Shown here: positions 1-8,264 of the stretch, piece after piece | How positions within the stretch are numbered: position 1 is the stretch's first letter | Layout: each line of letters starts with the position of its first letter | Assembly (NCBI GenBank): GCA_963830385.1 | Contig: CAWHMD010000002.1 | Coordinates: forward strand, 744,001-808,000 | Length of the DNA stretch: 64,000 nt | Direction: 5' to 3' | Source: Bog-532 sp963830385 | Lineage (GTDB): Bacteria > Actinomycetota > Actinomycetes > Streptosporangiales > Streptosporangiaceae | Notes under the pieces: model-generated | The model's database searches: none | What the model was told of the DNA's origin: nothing | What the model saw: only the letters and a program-made list of their open reading frames with translations | Position numbers and translations under genes: made by a program

Positions 1-2619
1 GCCCCGGGCGACCGCCCGGGCCACGGCCGCGTCGGCCGCCCGCTGCCGCAGCCGGGCCTGGGCCCGCTCGCGCGCCTGCCGCTCGGCCGCGGCGGCCGAG
101 TTCAGCGAGTCGGCGCGGCCCTCGATGGCCCGCAGCCGCTCCTCGACCGTGCGCACCTCCAGGCGCGCCTCCATCTCGGCGTTGCGGGCCATCGTGCACC
201 GCTGGGCCAGCGTGTCCTTGACCTCCGCGGCGTGGCCCGCCTCGGCGTCCTGGCCGGCCTCGTCCCCGGCCGCGTCGGCCGACGCCTCGGCCTCGGTCAG
301 CCGATCGGTCAGCTCGGTCAGCCGGGCCATGTCCTTTTCCCCCGCCCGGCGGGCCGCCTCGATGGCCGCCTCCAGGCGCCGGACCTCGTCGCCGGCGGCC
401 CGGGCGGCGCCGGCCAGGCGGCCCAGGCGGCCGGAGATCTCGGCCGCGGCCGAGTCGGCCTGGCGCATCCGGGTGCGGGCCTCATCGACGGCCCGGCGGG
501 CGGCGGACTCCGAGCTGACCGCGATCGCGAGCCGTTCGGCGGCGTCCTCGCACTGGTCCTGGGCCTCTTGCAGGCCGGTGGCGGCGTCGTCGGCGGCCGC
601 CCTGACTTCCAGCAGGCTCTGCTGGCCGGCCGAGCCGCCGATGGACCAGTGGGCGCCGAGCACGTCCCCGTCCCTGGTCACCACCCGCTGCCCGGGGGCG
701 GCCCGCATCAGGTCGGCGGCCTGCTCCAGGCTGGCCGCGACCACCACCCCGCCCAGCAGCTGGTGCACCGCCGGGCGGAGCTCGTCGGTGGCCTGCACCA
801 GGTCGAGCGCGTAGCGAGCGCCGGACGGCAGGTCCCCGCGGTCGCCGCGGGACCGGGACTTGCTGGCTACCGAGTGGCCCACGTCGGGGTGCCCGGCGAT
901 GACCAGGCCAGCGGTGCCCGCACCCGATTCGCGCAGCACGGTGAGGATGGCGATGGCCGCGTTCAGGTCGGTGACCGCGACCGCGTTGGCGGCCGCCCCC
1001 AGCGCCGCCGCGATCGCGACCTGGGCGCCCTCCTCGACGGTGATGCCCTCGGCGAACGGCCCGATGATGCCGCTGAACCGGCCCTGCTGGCTGGTCTCGG
1101 CCAGCAGGTCGGCGGAGGCGTCGGCGCCGCGCCGGAACGCCTCCTGCAACGTCTCGACCCGGGACCGCAGCGCGGTGTACCGCCGGGTGGCCTCGGCCTC
1201 GGCCTTGCGCAGCTCGCCGACCTTGGCGCTGGCCGCGGCCAGCAGCGTGCCGGCCTCCTCGTGGGCGGCGGCGATCTCGGCCCGGCCCTCGTCGTGGCCG
1301 GACACCTGCTCGGCGGCCTGGGCGTGCTCCAGCTGGGCGCGCTCGGCCCGGGCGCGGGCCTCGGCGGCCGACGCGGCCAACCGCTCCAGCTCCTCCTCGG
1401 CGGCGGCCTGGCGGCTGCTGGCCGCGCCGACCTGGCCGCGCAGCTTGGCCAGCCGGTCGGCCCGGGTGGCGGCGGCCCTGGTGTCGTCGGCGATGCGCCG
1501 CTCGATCCGGGCCAGCTCAGCCTCGGCCCCGGACCGCTCGCTGACGGCGGCGGTGAGCCGGTCCCGGCCCACGGCCAGCCGGGCGCTGAGGATGTCTTCT
1601 TCTTCGCACAGCTCGGCGGCCTGCCGGTCCAGCTCGTCGGGGTCACGGCCGGGGCGCTCGGCGACCGGCTCGGCCGCCAGGTGCCGGTGCCGCTCCTCGG
1701 CCAGGCCGGCGGTCGAACGCAGCCGCTCGGCCAGCGAGGACAAGCCGAACCAGGTCTCCTGGGCCTGAGCCAGCACGGTGGCGTGCTGCTGGGCGGCGGT
1801 GTCGAGCTCGGCCTCCCGGCGGCGGGCGTCGGACAGTGCACCCTCCAGCGCGGTCCGGCGGGCCAGCACGGCGGCCTCGTCGGCCTCGTCGGCCTCCAGC
1901 TTGGCGGCCAGCGTCACGTAGTCGTCGGCCAGCAGCCGCAGCCGGGAGTCGCGCAGGTCAGCCTGGATGACGGCGGCGCGCCGGGCCACCTCGGCCTGGC
2001 GGCCCAGCGGCTTGAGCCGCCGGCCGAGCTCGCCGGTGAGGTCGACCAGGCGGGTCAGGTTCGCCTGCATGGCTTCCAGCTTGCGCAGCGCCTTCTCCTT
2101 GCGGCGGCGGTGCTTGAGCACGCCGGCCGCCTCCTCGATCAGCGCGCGGCGGGCCTCCGGGCCCGCGTGCAGGACGGTGTCGAGCTGGCCCTGGCCCACG
2201 ATGACGTGCATCTCCCGGCCGAGGCCGGAGTCGGACAGCAGCTCCTGGACGTCCAGCAGGCGGCACCGGTCGCCGTTGATGGCGTACTCGCTCTGGCCGG
2301 AGCGGAACATCAGCCGGCTGATCGTCACCTCGGCGTAGTCGATGGGCAGCGCGCCATCGCTGTTGTCGATGGTCAGCGTGACCTCGGCCCGGCCCAGCGG
2401 GGGCCGCGAGGTGGTGCCGGCGAAGACGACGTCCTCCATCTTGCCGCCGCGCAGCGACTTGGCGCCCTGCTCGCCCATGACCCAGGCCAGGGCGTCGACG
2501 ATGTTGGACTTGCCGGAGCCGTTGGGGCCGACCACGCAGGTGATGCCGGGCTCGAGCCGCAGCGAGGTGGCGGACGCGAACGACTTGAAGCCGCGCAGGG
2601 TCAGGCTCTTCAGGTACAC
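1..2619 (-). CDS. smc: Chromosome segregation ATPase SMC (C-terminus beyond window)
   Basis: SMC acts with ScpA/ScpB to compact and segregate the chromosome. The visible 873 codons carry the ATP-binding head start with Walker A GPNGSGKSN at residues 31-39, a long Ala/Glu/Arg-rich coiled coil (roughly 160-490), the hinge domain (roughly 505-650, beginning GRFSGIIGPFAEG) and the start of the returning coil. The second head half (signature and Walker B) lies off the left edge, so the gene is incomplete here; family members are near 1,200 residues. The GTG start at 2619 gives the canonical N-terminus MYLKSLTLRGFKSF and has a strong GGAGGGAGG ribosome site just upstream. It is the last gene of the acyP-mutM-rnc-rpmF side of the conserved actinobacterial block but is separated from it by about 300 bp containing two hairpins. 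Confidence 0.97.
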   Translation of the reverse strand, partial: MYLKSLTLRGFKSFASATSLRLEPGITCVVGPNGSGKSNIVDALAWVMGEQGAKSLRGGKMEDVVFAGTTSRPPLGRAEVTLTIDNSDGALPIDYAEVTISRLMFRSGQSEYAINGDRCRLLDVQELLSDSGLGREMHVIVGQGQLDTVLHAGPEARRALIEEAAGVLKHRRRKEKALRKLEAMQANLTRLVDLTGELGRRLKPLGRQAEVARRAAVIQADLRDSRLRLLADDYVTLAAKLEADEADEAAVLARRTALEGALSDARRREAELDTAAQQHATVLAQAQETWFGLSSLAERLRSTAGLAEERHRHLAAEPVAERPGRDPDELDRQAAELCEEEDILSARLAVGRDRLTAAVSERSGAEAELARIERRIADDTRAAATRADRLAKLRGQVGAASSRQAAAEEELERLAASAAEARARAERAQLEHAQAAEQVSGHDEGRAEIAAAHEEAGTLLAAASAKVGELRKAEAEATRRYTALRSRVETLQEAFRRGADASADLLAETSQQGRFSGIIGPFAEGITVEEGAQVAIAAALGAAANAVAVTDLNAAIAILTVLRESGAGTAGLVIAGHPDVGHSVASKSRSRGDRGDLPSGARYALDLVQATDELRPAVHQLLGGVVVAASLEQAADLMRAAPGQRVVTRDGDVLGAHWSIGGSAGQQSLLEVRAAADDAATGLQEAQDQCEDAAERLAIAVSSESAARRAVDEARTRMRQADSAAAEISGRLGRLAGAARAAGDEVRRLEAAIEAARRAGEKDMARLTELTDRLTEAEASADAAGDEAGQDAEAGHAAEVKDTLAQRCTMARNAEMEARLEVRTVEERLRAIEGRADSLNSAAAAERQARERAQARLRQRAADAAVARAVARG

Positions 2620-2827
2620 CGGAGCCCTCCCTCCTGCTCAGCCCCGTCGACGGGCCGCCAGCGCGGGCGGCCGTCTCGCCGAGACCTTACCGTGCAGCAC
2701 CGTCAAATGCGGCTTACTGCGGATTGCGCCCCGGTGACAGGAGGGAAGGAGACACCGGGGACAGCCTGGTCAGCCGATGGCACCGGATCGACCGGGTCAC
2801 CGGCTGCCGGGGTGGTGCCGGATGGCA

Positions 2828-2847
2828 TCCCGCACAGGTGTGCGGGA
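2828..2847. other. Short perfect hairpin
   Basis: TCCCGCAC pairs perfectly with GTGCGGGA around an AGGT loop. It sits 7 bp from the next hairpin (2855-2888), so the two could act as a tandem stop for transcription coming from the small gene at 2938-3129. Confidence 0.55.
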
Positions 2848-2854
2848 CAAGACA

Positions 2855-2888
2855 ATAGGGACGCCCGATGAGGCAGGGGCGTCCCTAT
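2855..2888 (-). terminator. Transcription terminator of the small coiled-coil gene
   Basis: A perfect 12-bp stem (ATAGGGACGCCC with its complement) closes a 10-nt loop, 50 bp past the stop codon of the minus-strand gene at 2938-3129. There is no long T run, which is common for actinobacterial terminators. Confidence 0.7.
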
Positions 2889-2937
2889 CTGGTTGTGCTG
2901 ATGGTGCTGTCGTTTTGCCTTGTTGTGCAGGCGCTCG

Positions 2938-3129
2938 TCATGTGAGCGCCGGCTCGCGGCCCGCTACCAGAAGCTCATCATCGCTGGCTCCGGCCATGAG
3001 TGCATCGTTCTCGTCCTGCAGCCGCATAAGCTCGGCTTCCAGGTCACGCACTCGCTGCTGGAGTCGGCGCATCTCTGAGATCATCCGGGGGTCGGGACCG
3101 CCAACGTGGCCAAGTAGAGCCTTCGCCAT
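2938..3129 (-). CDS. Small conserved coiled-coil protein of unknown function
   Basis: A 63-residue acidic protein that starts MAKALLGHVGGPDPRM and continues with a heptad-like stretch (roughly residues 15-47: MRRLQQRVRDLEAELMRLQ...) expected to form a coiled coil. I recognise the MAKALLG-HVGGPDPR opening as recurring in short actinobacterial proteins, but I know of no assigned role. The ATG at 3129 was chosen over an in-frame ATG 39 bp upstream because the conserved N-terminus begins here and GGAGG lies about 10 bases before it. It is monocistronic, with a strong hairpin downstream and an AT-rich upstream region (3170-3300). A nucleoid-associated or regulatory role is possible but is a guess. 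Confidence 0.75.
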   Translation of the reverse strand: MAKALLGHVGGPDPRMISEMRRLQQRVRDLEAELMRLQDENDALMAGASDDELLVAGREPALT

Positions 3130-3348
3130 GGTGTGGGGTCCTCCACGCTGAGTGACCAGAGTGGGCACAAACTAAATCACGCGTTTTCTCGCGCGTGCAT
3201 TAACGATATCTAGGTTCTCACTAAGGGCTTGGCTGGTCAAGTTGAGTGCCGACATAGCCCCTGTTATTTACCTTACATGCCGAATTAGGACACCTTCATG
3301 GCCGGCCCAGCGTGATCACCCCGGTGATAACCAGGGTGACCACCACAA

Positions 3349-3663
3349 TTAATGCTCGGTGAACCCGTGCAACCGCCCTTGGGGACGTCCCCAGCGCTCG
3401 CTGACGTGGGTGACCCGGCCCGGCGTCTGGCCGCCGTTCAGCTCGGCCAGCAGCGCGCGCACGTCGCGGGCGGGGCCCTCGGCGATGACCTCGACCTGGC
3501 CGTCGTCCAGGTTCGTCACGGTGCCGGCCAGCCCCAGCGCGGAGGCCTTCAGCCGCACCCAGGCCCGGAAGCCCACGCCCTGGACCCGCCCGACCGCGTA
3601 CGCGGTCAGCCGGACCGGCCCGGATTCGTCCTGCGGTCCTGGTTTGTCAGACAACACTGCCAC
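3349..3663 (-). CDS. acyP: Acylphosphatase
   Basis: Acylphosphatase hydrolyses the carboxyl-phosphate bond of small acyl phosphates in the cytoplasm. The 104-residue product has both signatures: GRVQGVGFRAWVR (residues 27-39, whose last FR provides the phosphate-binding arginine) and GTVTNLDDGQVEV with the catalytic asparagine. Family members are about 90 residues, so the first 15 or so residues may be extra and a GTG just before RLTAYAVG is an alternative start. It follows mutM by 10 bp and is probably cotranscribed with it. An imperfect hairpin at 3312-3343 may be its terminator, but no T run follows. Confidence 0.93.
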   Translation of the reverse strand: MAVLSDKPGPQDESGPVRLTAYAVGRVQGVGFRAWVRLKASALGLAGTVTNLDDGQVEVIAEGPARDVRALLAELNGGQTPGRVTHVSERWGRPQGRLHGFTEH

Positions 3664-3673
3664 ACCGTACCGG

Positions 3674-4525
3674 CTACCAGCGGCCGTTCCGCGGCCGCGG
3701 CTGGCAGCGCGGGCAGGTGTAGGACGACCGGTTCATGAACGGGTCCCGGCGGACCGGGGTGCCGCAGCGCGGGCAGGGCCGTCCCTCCTGGCCGTAGACC
3801 GCCAGCGAGCGGTCGAAGTAGCCGCTCTCCCCGTTGACGTTGACGTACAGGCTGTCGAAGGAGGTGCCGCCGGCCGCCAGCGCGGTCCGCATGACCTCGC
3901 GGATGCCCGCCAGCAGACGGATGATCTCCGGACGGGTCAGCGTGTCGGTGGCCCGCGCGTAGTGCAGCTTGGCCCGCCACAGCGCCTCGTCGGCGTAGAT
4001 GTTGCCGACGCCGCTGATCAGCGACTGGTCCAGCAGCGCGCGCTTGATGCCGGTACGGCGGCGGCGCAGGGCCGCGATGAACGCGCCCTCGTCGAACGCC
4101 TCCTCCAGCGGATCCGGGGCGATGTGCGCGATCGGGCCGGGCAGCTCGGCGCCGTCGGCCGCGATCAGCAGGTGGCCGAACGTCCGCTGATCGGTGAACC
4201 GCAGGTCGGGGCCGCCGTCGGTGAACGTGAAGACGGCCCGCACGTGCGGCGACAGCGGGCGGCCGGGGTCACCCACCAGCAGCTGGCCGCTCATGCCCAG
4301 GTGGGCCAGGAGAGCGTCCTCGCCGACCGGGAGCCACAGGTACTTGCCGCGCCGGCGGGCACCGCCGACCGGGCGGCCGGCCAGCGCGTCCTCAAAATCG
4401 CCGGGCCCGGCCAGGTGATGGCGGACGGCCCGGGGGTGCAGGACGGAGACCTTGTCGATGGTGCGGCCGACCACGTGCCGCTGCAGGCCCTGGCGGACCA
4501 CTTCGACTTCAGGTAGTTCAGGCAT
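3674..4525 (-). CDS. mutM: Formamidopyrimidine-DNA glycosylase
   Basis: MutM (Fpg) removes 8-oxoguanine and formamidopyrimidines and cuts the abasic site. The 283-residue protein begins PELPEVEVVRQGL with the catalytic Pro2 and Glu3, contains the helix-two-turn-helix DNA-binding segment around SGVGNIYADEALWRAKLH, and ends with a complete zinc finger whose four cysteines are CPRC...CPRC (about residues 246-275). All key residues are present and the length is standard. It lies 21 bp downstream of rnc, continuing the rpmF-rnc-mutM order usual in actinobacteria. Confidence 0.97.
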   Translation of the reverse strand: MPELPEVEVVRQGLQRHVVGRTIDKVSVLHPRAVRHHLAGPGDFEDALAGRPVGGARRRGKYLWLPVGEDALLAHLGMSGQLLVGDPGRPLSPHVRAVFTFTDGGPDLRFTDQRTFGHLLIAADGAELPGPIAHIAPDPLEEAFDEGAFIAALRRRRTGIKRALLDQSLISGVGNIYADEALWRAKLHYARATDTLTRPEIIRLLAGIREVMRTALAAGGTSFDSLYVNVNGESGYFDRSLAVYGQEGRPCPRCGTPVRRDPFMNRSSYTCPRCQPRPRNGRW

Positions 4526-4546
4526 TGCTTTCTTATGAAAAGGGGA

Positions 4547-5314
4547 TCAGGCCGAGGGGCCGGGGCTGTCCGCGCCGGCGTCGCCGTTGGTGGTGGCGCT
4601 GATCGCTATCCAGGCGGCCTCGGCGGCCTGCTGCTCGGCCGCCTTCTTGGACCGGCCCTCGCCCGCCCCGAGCACCTTGCCGCCCACCTTGACCGAGGCC
4701 CGGAAGGACTTCTGGTGGTCCGGGCCGCTCTCGGCGACGGTGTACTCGGGCACGCCGAGCAGCTCGGCCGCGGTCAGCTCCTGCAGCGAGGTCTTCCAGT
4801 CCAGGCCCGCCCCGAGCCGGGCCGACTTCTCGATGACCGGGTCGAACAGCGTGTGCACGAGGTCGTGGGCCGCGTCCAGCCCGCAGTCGATGAACACCGC
4901 GCCGATCACGGCCTCCAGCGTGTCGGCCAGGATCGACGGCTTGTCCCGGCCGCCGGTGCCTTCCTCGCCCCGGCCGAGCCGGACGTAGGAACCCAGGTTC
5001 AGCCCGCGGGCCACCCCGGCCAGCGCGGTCATGTTGACCACGGCCGCCCGCAGCTTGGCGAGCTGGCCTTCGGGCAGGTTCGGGTAGCCGCGGTACAAGG
5101 TGTCGGTCACGACCAGGCCCAGCACCGAGTCGCCGAGGAACTCCAGCCGCTCGTTGGTGGGCAGGCCGCCGTTCTCGTACGCATACGACCGGTGGGTCAG
5201 GGCGCGCTCGAGGATGTCGTCGCCGATTGGCACGCCGAGGGCGGCCGGGAGCTCAGATGGATCCCGGCCCGAGGCCGCTCCACTGCCACGCGGCCCATCC
5301 CTTACGACGCCCAC
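4547..5314 (-). CDS. rnc: Ribonuclease III
   Basis: RNase III cleaves double-stranded RNA during rRNA maturation and mRNA decay. The 255-residue product has the RNase III signature NERLEFLGDSVL (about residues 53-64), a second acidic site in ILADTLEAVIGAVFID, and a C-terminal double-stranded RNA-binding domain from about residue 168 (DWKTSLQELTA... to RSKKAAEQQAAEAAW). A short Gly/Ser tail follows. The ATG at 5314 was kept; the conserved domain starts near residue 20, so a later start is possible. It follows rpmF by 41 bp in the same operon. Confidence 0.97.
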   Translation of the reverse strand: MGVVRDGPRGSGAASGRDPSELPAALGVPIGDDILERALTHRSYAYENGGLPTNERLEFLGDSVLGLVVTDTLYRGYPNLPEGQLAKLRAAVVNMTALAGVARGLNLGSYVRLGRGEEGTGGRDKPSILADTLEAVIGAVFIDCGLDAAHDLVHTLFDPVIEKSARLGAGLDWKTSLQELTAAELLGVPEYTVAESGPDHQKSFRASVKVGGKVLGAGEGRSKKAAEQQAAEAAWIAISATTNGDAGADSPGPSA

Positions 5315-5355
5315 GGCACGCCTCCTCCAGGCTTATCCGGCTTGGCCTGGTCCGG

Positions 5356-5532
5356 TCAGGACGGCGTGATGACCTGACGGCGCCGGTAGGTGCCGCACGT
5401 CGGGCACGCGACGTGGGGAAGCTTGGGGTCATGGCACTGCGGGCAACTGACCAGCGTCGGCGCACTCGTCTTCCACTGCGAGCGACGCGAACGCGTGTTG
5501 CTGCGTGACATCCTCCGCTTGGGAACCGCCAC
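5356..5532 (-). CDS. rpmF: 50S ribosomal protein L32
   Basis: L32 is a small zinc-ribbon protein of the large ribosomal subunit. The 58-residue protein starts MAVPKRRMSRSNTRSRRSQW, with zinc ligands CPQC and CPTC spaced as in zinc-binding L32. The GTG at 5532 is the start because it gives the universal MAVPKR opening and lies 1 bp after the stop of the DUF177 gene, so the two are probably translationally coupled. Upstream codons in the same frame do not resemble L32. Confidence 0.96.
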   Translation of the reverse strand: MAVPKRRMSRSNTRSRRSQWKTSAPTLVSCPQCHDPKLPHVACPTCGTYRRRQVITPS

Positions 5533-5533
5533 C

Positions 5534-6148
5534 TCAGCCCTCCTGTCGATCTTCGGCGCCGTTCGGGCGGCCGGTCTGGTCTTCGGTATCAAATCCGTTC
5601 AGCTGACGCAGCGCCTCCCACTCGGGGAGGACCTCGTCGTCGTGCTGGTGTCCCGGCCCGGCGTCGGCCAGCCGGACGCCGCACTTGACGCACAGGCCGG
5701 CACAGTCGTCCGAGCACAACGGGGACAGCGGCAGTGCGAGCACCACCGCATCGCGGAGCACGGGCTCCAGGTCGAGCAGGTCACCATCGAGCAGCAGTTC
5801 GTCCTCGTCGTCTTCCTCGGGGCTCGGCTCGTAGTGATAGAGCTCCTGGAAGCTGGCTTCCACCGACGAGGTCAGTGGCTCGAGGCAGCGGGCGCACTCA
5901 CCGGTCACCGGCCCCGTGGCCGTGCCGGTGACGAGGACACCCTCGTGCACCGCCTCCAGCCGTGTGGTCACCGTCAGCTCCGAACCCGCGGGCACGCCCG
6001 CGAGCTCGACACTCAGGGGATCCGGAGCCGGGATGGTACGGGTCTCTTCCCGAGCGGCGCCTGGCTGGCGTCCCAGCGCTCGCGTATCGAACACGAGCGC
6101 CCCGCGCGGGTCGAGGGTGGTTGCGGATTTCTTGCGTGCGTGAGGCAT
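5534..6148 (-). CDS. DUF177 (YceD-like) protein
   Basis: DUF177 proteins almost always precede rpmF; in plants and E. coli relatives they are linked to 23S rRNA accumulation. The 204-residue product has a basic start (MPHARKKS), the paired cysteine motif ECARCLEP (about residues 86-93), an acidic stretch (SPEEDDEDE) and a second cysteine motif LCSDDCAGLCVKCGV, which together resemble a metal site. The acidic tail ends NGAEDRQEG. The ATG at 6148 is favoured over another ATG one codon upstream. It is coupled to rpmF. Confidence 0.9.
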   Translation of the reverse strand: MPHARKKSATTLDPRGALVFDTRALGRQPGAAREETRTIPAPDPLSVELAGVPAGSELTVTTRLEAVHEGVLVTGTATGPVTGECARCLEPLTSSVEASFQELYHYEPSPEEDDEDELLLDGDLLDLEPVLRDAVVLALPLSPLCSDDCAGLCVKCGVRLADAGPGHQHDDEVLPEWEALRQLNGFDTEDQTGRPNGAEDRQEG

Positions 6149-6271
6149 CAATGTTACCGGGTCTGGCGGTGTTAGCTAATCAGGGCTGGACGGTCAAGCT
6201 TACGACAGAGCTGGCCACGATTCCCAACTCAGTGGGAGGCCGCCCCATTCCCCGTCATTACCTAACGTAGC

Positions 6272-6751
6272 TCAACTTTCGGCCAGGCGGGCCCGGAGTT
6301 GACCGATGACCTGCTCGGGAACCAGCCCGCTGACGTCCCCGCCGTACTTGGCCACCTCGCGGATGAGGCTGGAAGACAGGAACGAGTACAGCGGGTCGGT
6401 CGGCATGAACAGCGTCTCGACCTTGGCCATCCGGTAGTTCATCTGGGCCATCTGCATCTCGTAGTCGAAGTCGCTGACCGCCCGCAGGCCCTTGACCACG
6501 GCCGAGATGCCGTTGGCCTCGCAGAAGTCGACCAGCAGCCCGTGGAAGCGGTCGACCCGGACGTTGCCGAACTCGGCGGTCACGGTGCGCAGCATCTCGA
6601 TGCGCTCGTCGACCGTGAACAGGCTCTTCTTGGTGATGTTGATGAGCACGGCCACCACGACCTCGTCGTAGAGCCCGGCGGCCCGGCTGATGATGTCGAG
6701 ATGCCCGTTGGTGACGGGGTCGAAGGAACCGGGGCAGACGACACGGCGCAC
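6272..6751 (-). CDS. coaD: Phosphopantetheine adenylyltransferase
   Basis: CoaD makes dephospho-CoA from 4'-phosphopantetheine and ATP, the fourth step of coenzyme A synthesis. The 159-residue protein has the nucleotidyltransferase motif GSFDPVTNGHLDII (HxGH equivalent NGHL, residues 8-21) and the late motif FLSSSLIREVAKYGGDVSGLVP. Length and motifs are standard. It lies 5 bp downstream of rsmD, as in most bacteria, and the pair is probably cotranscribed. Confidence 0.97.
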   Translation of the reverse strand: MRRVVCPGSFDPVTNGHLDIISRAAGLYDEVVVAVLINITKKSLFTVDERIEMLRTVTAEFGNVRVDRFHGLLVDFCEANGISAVVKGLRAVSDFDYEMQMAQMNYRMAKVETLFMPTDPLYSFLSSSLIREVAKYGGDVSGLVPEQVIGQLRARLAES

Positions 6752-6756
6752 GCTGA

Positions 6757-7341
6757 TCAGCCTTTCTGGTCAACTCCGTAGGTGGCGTACCAAAGCGTCG
6801 CCTCGCCGTACTTGCGGAGGCGAAGCGGCGAAAAGCCGTCCGGCCAGCGCAAAGGCTCCGAGCGCGAGGCACGTTCGACGATAACGAGCGCCCCCGGCGC
6901 AAGCCACCCCCGGGTACCGGCAGTGGCCAGCACCGAGGTCATCTCCTCGCCCGTCAGCGCGTACGGGGGGTCGGCGAAGGCCACGTCGTACGGCTCTTGG
7001 CCGGCCTGGAGGCCGCGGCTGAGCAGGCGTTCCACCCGGTCCCGGACCAGCTGGGCGCCGTCCAGGGCGACCGCGGCGATGTTGGCCCGGATCAGCTGGG
7101 CCGCGCGGGCATCGCTCTCGACCAGCAGGGCGTGCGCCGCCCCGCGGGACAGCGCTTCCAGCCCGGCCGCCCCGGAACCCGCGTACAGGTCGAGCACGCG
7201 CGTCCCGGCGAACGACCCGAGGATCGAGCCGGCCGCGGCGAACATCGCCTCCCGGACCCGGTCCCCGGTGGGCCGGGTGGTGCGGCCGGCCGGCACCTGC
7301 AGCCGTCTCCCCCGGGCCTGGCCCGCGATCACGCGCGTCAT
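6757..7341 (-). CDS. rsmD: 16S rRNA (guanine-966-N2)-methyltransferase
   Basis: RsmD methylates G966 of 16S rRNA on the assembled small subunit. The 194-residue protein has the SAM-binding motif LDLYAGSGAAGLEALSRGA (about residues 49-67) and the catalytic DPPY motif in VAFADPPYALTG. The start MTRVIAGQARGRRLQVP at 7341 matches the family; longer in-frame extensions upstream run through unrelated sequence and would overlap the divergent DUF2277 gene. It pairs with coaD. Confidence 0.95.
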   Translation of the reverse strand: MTRVIAGQARGRRLQVPAGRTTRPTGDRVREAMFAAAGSILGSFAGTRVLDLYAGSGAAGLEALSRGAAHALLVESDARAAQLIRANIAAVALDGAQLVRDRVERLLSRGLQAGQEPYDVAFADPPYALTGEEMTSVLATAGTRGWLAPGALVIVERASRSEPLRWPDGFSPLRLRKYGEATLWYATYGVDQKG

Positions 7342-7383
7342 GTCACCAGTCTGCCTGTCAGAAGCACGACGTAGGGTCGGGGC

Positions 7384-7605
7384 ATGTGCCGGAGCATCAA
7401 GACGCTGCGTGAGCCCTACACCGAGCAGGTCACCGTGGACGACATGCACGCCGCGGCCCTGCAGTACGTGCGGAAGGTGAGCGGATTCCGCACCCCCGCC
7501 GCCCACAACGCGGACGCGTTCAACACCGCCGTCGACGCGATCACCGCGGCGACCCGCGAGCTGCTGGGTCAGCTCGAGGTCCGCGGGGCAGCCGCGCCGA
7601 AGTAA
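7384..7605 (+). CDS. DUF2277 family protein
   Basis: A 73-residue protein starting MCRSIKTLREPYTEQVTVDDM, matching the DUF2277 family, whose members open with MCR-IK-L and have an Arg/Ser/Gly-rich middle (VRKVSGFRTPAAHN). Function is unknown. It is transcribed alone, divergent from rsmD by 42 bp, and its last 37 bp overlap the end of the convergent PPOX-like gene at 7569. Confidence 0.88.
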   Translation: MCRSIKTLREPYTEQVTVDDMHAAALQYVRKVSGFRTPAAHNADAFNTAVDAITAATRELLGQLEVRGAAAPK

Positions 7606-8264
7606 TCGCCGCCCTTCTCGAGCGCGTTGTCGGTGCCCCAGTGCCGGTCCCGGGGCTGGCGGACGAGCCGCGGCAGGTGCTTGCGGCAGTGGACGAAGCA
7701 CTCCTGGACGTCCACCAGCACCCAGTGCGCGGGCCGCTGGCCGGGCAGCGACGGTGGCGGCAGCGTGGGCTCGGCCGTGCTCATCTGGGTGGCGGAGAGC
7801 ACCGCCGCCCGGCCGTTGACGTGCAGGCCGATCAGATCCTGCTCGAAGTCACCGAACCACAGGCCGATGTGCGGGTTCTCCACGATGTTGCCCGAGCTGG
7901 CCATCACCCCGTTGCCGCGGAAGTCGGGGTAAGCCAGCCGCCGCTCGTCCAGCACCCGGACGAAGCCTGGCGGCCCGGACCGGAAGCTGCAGTCACACTC
8001 CCCGCTGGCGTCGGCGGTGGCGACCCAGACCATCTCCATCCGGCCGATGAACTCGCGCATCCGGCCGGTGAGGTGACCGGTGACCTGATCGCGGTAGAAC
8101 CGGGCGGCCCGCTCCCGGGTGCCGAACGCGTCCTGGAGCATCTGCTCGCCCATCATGCACGGAGACTCGTCGCCGGCCAGCTCTCCGGCTCCGGGCACCT
8201 CCTCGACGCTGGGGGCCCCCGGCCGGGCGGCCGAAACCCGCGGCCGCGGCCACTTCACTCGCAC
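7569..8264 (-). CDS. PPOX-type (pyridoxamine 5'-phosphate oxidase-like) flavin protein
   Basis: The core (about residues 60-200) resembles the FMN/F420-binding split-barrel family: MREFIGRMEMVWVATADASGE leads the barrel and GFVRVLDERRLAYPDFRGNG with GNIVENPHIGLWF are the usual ligand-facing segments. Such proteins act as flavin or F420-dependent oxidoreductases; the substrate is unknown. The first 35 residues are Arg/Pro-rich and probably lie outside the fold, so a later start (near MMGEQMLQ) is possible. Its start overlaps the downstream end of the globin/FAD reductase gene by about 10 bp, so the two look like an operon. Confidence 0.75.
   Translation of the reverse strand: MRVKWPRPRVSAARPGAPSVEEVPGAGELAGDESPCMMGEQMLQDAFGTRERAARFYRDQVTGHLTGRMREFIGRMEMVWVATADASGECDCSFRSGPPGFVRVLDERRLAYPDFRGNGVMASSGNIVENPHIGLWFGDFEQDLIGLHVNGRAAVLSATQMSTAEPTLPPPSLPGQRPAHWVLVDVQECFVHCRKHLPRLVRQPRDRHWGTDNALEKGGDYFGAAAPRTSS

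Larger units (their letters stand above)
2620..2937. other. Intergenic interval with two hairpins, no gene
   Basis: No reading frame here has a ribosome site and convincing composition. The interval holds two tandem hairpins (2828-2847 and 2855-2888). The rest should include the smc promoter, but I see no clear -35/-10 pair. Confidence 0.6.

Noticed and set aside
232..2871. Long open frame on the plus strand opposite smc
   Set aside because: It is Gly/Pro/Ala/Arg low-complexity sequence antisense to the clear SMC reading frame, a usual artefact of high-GC DNA.
3312..3343. Terminator of acyP
   Set aside because: The 10-bp stem has one mismatch and no T-rich tail, so it is mentioned only within the acyP entry.
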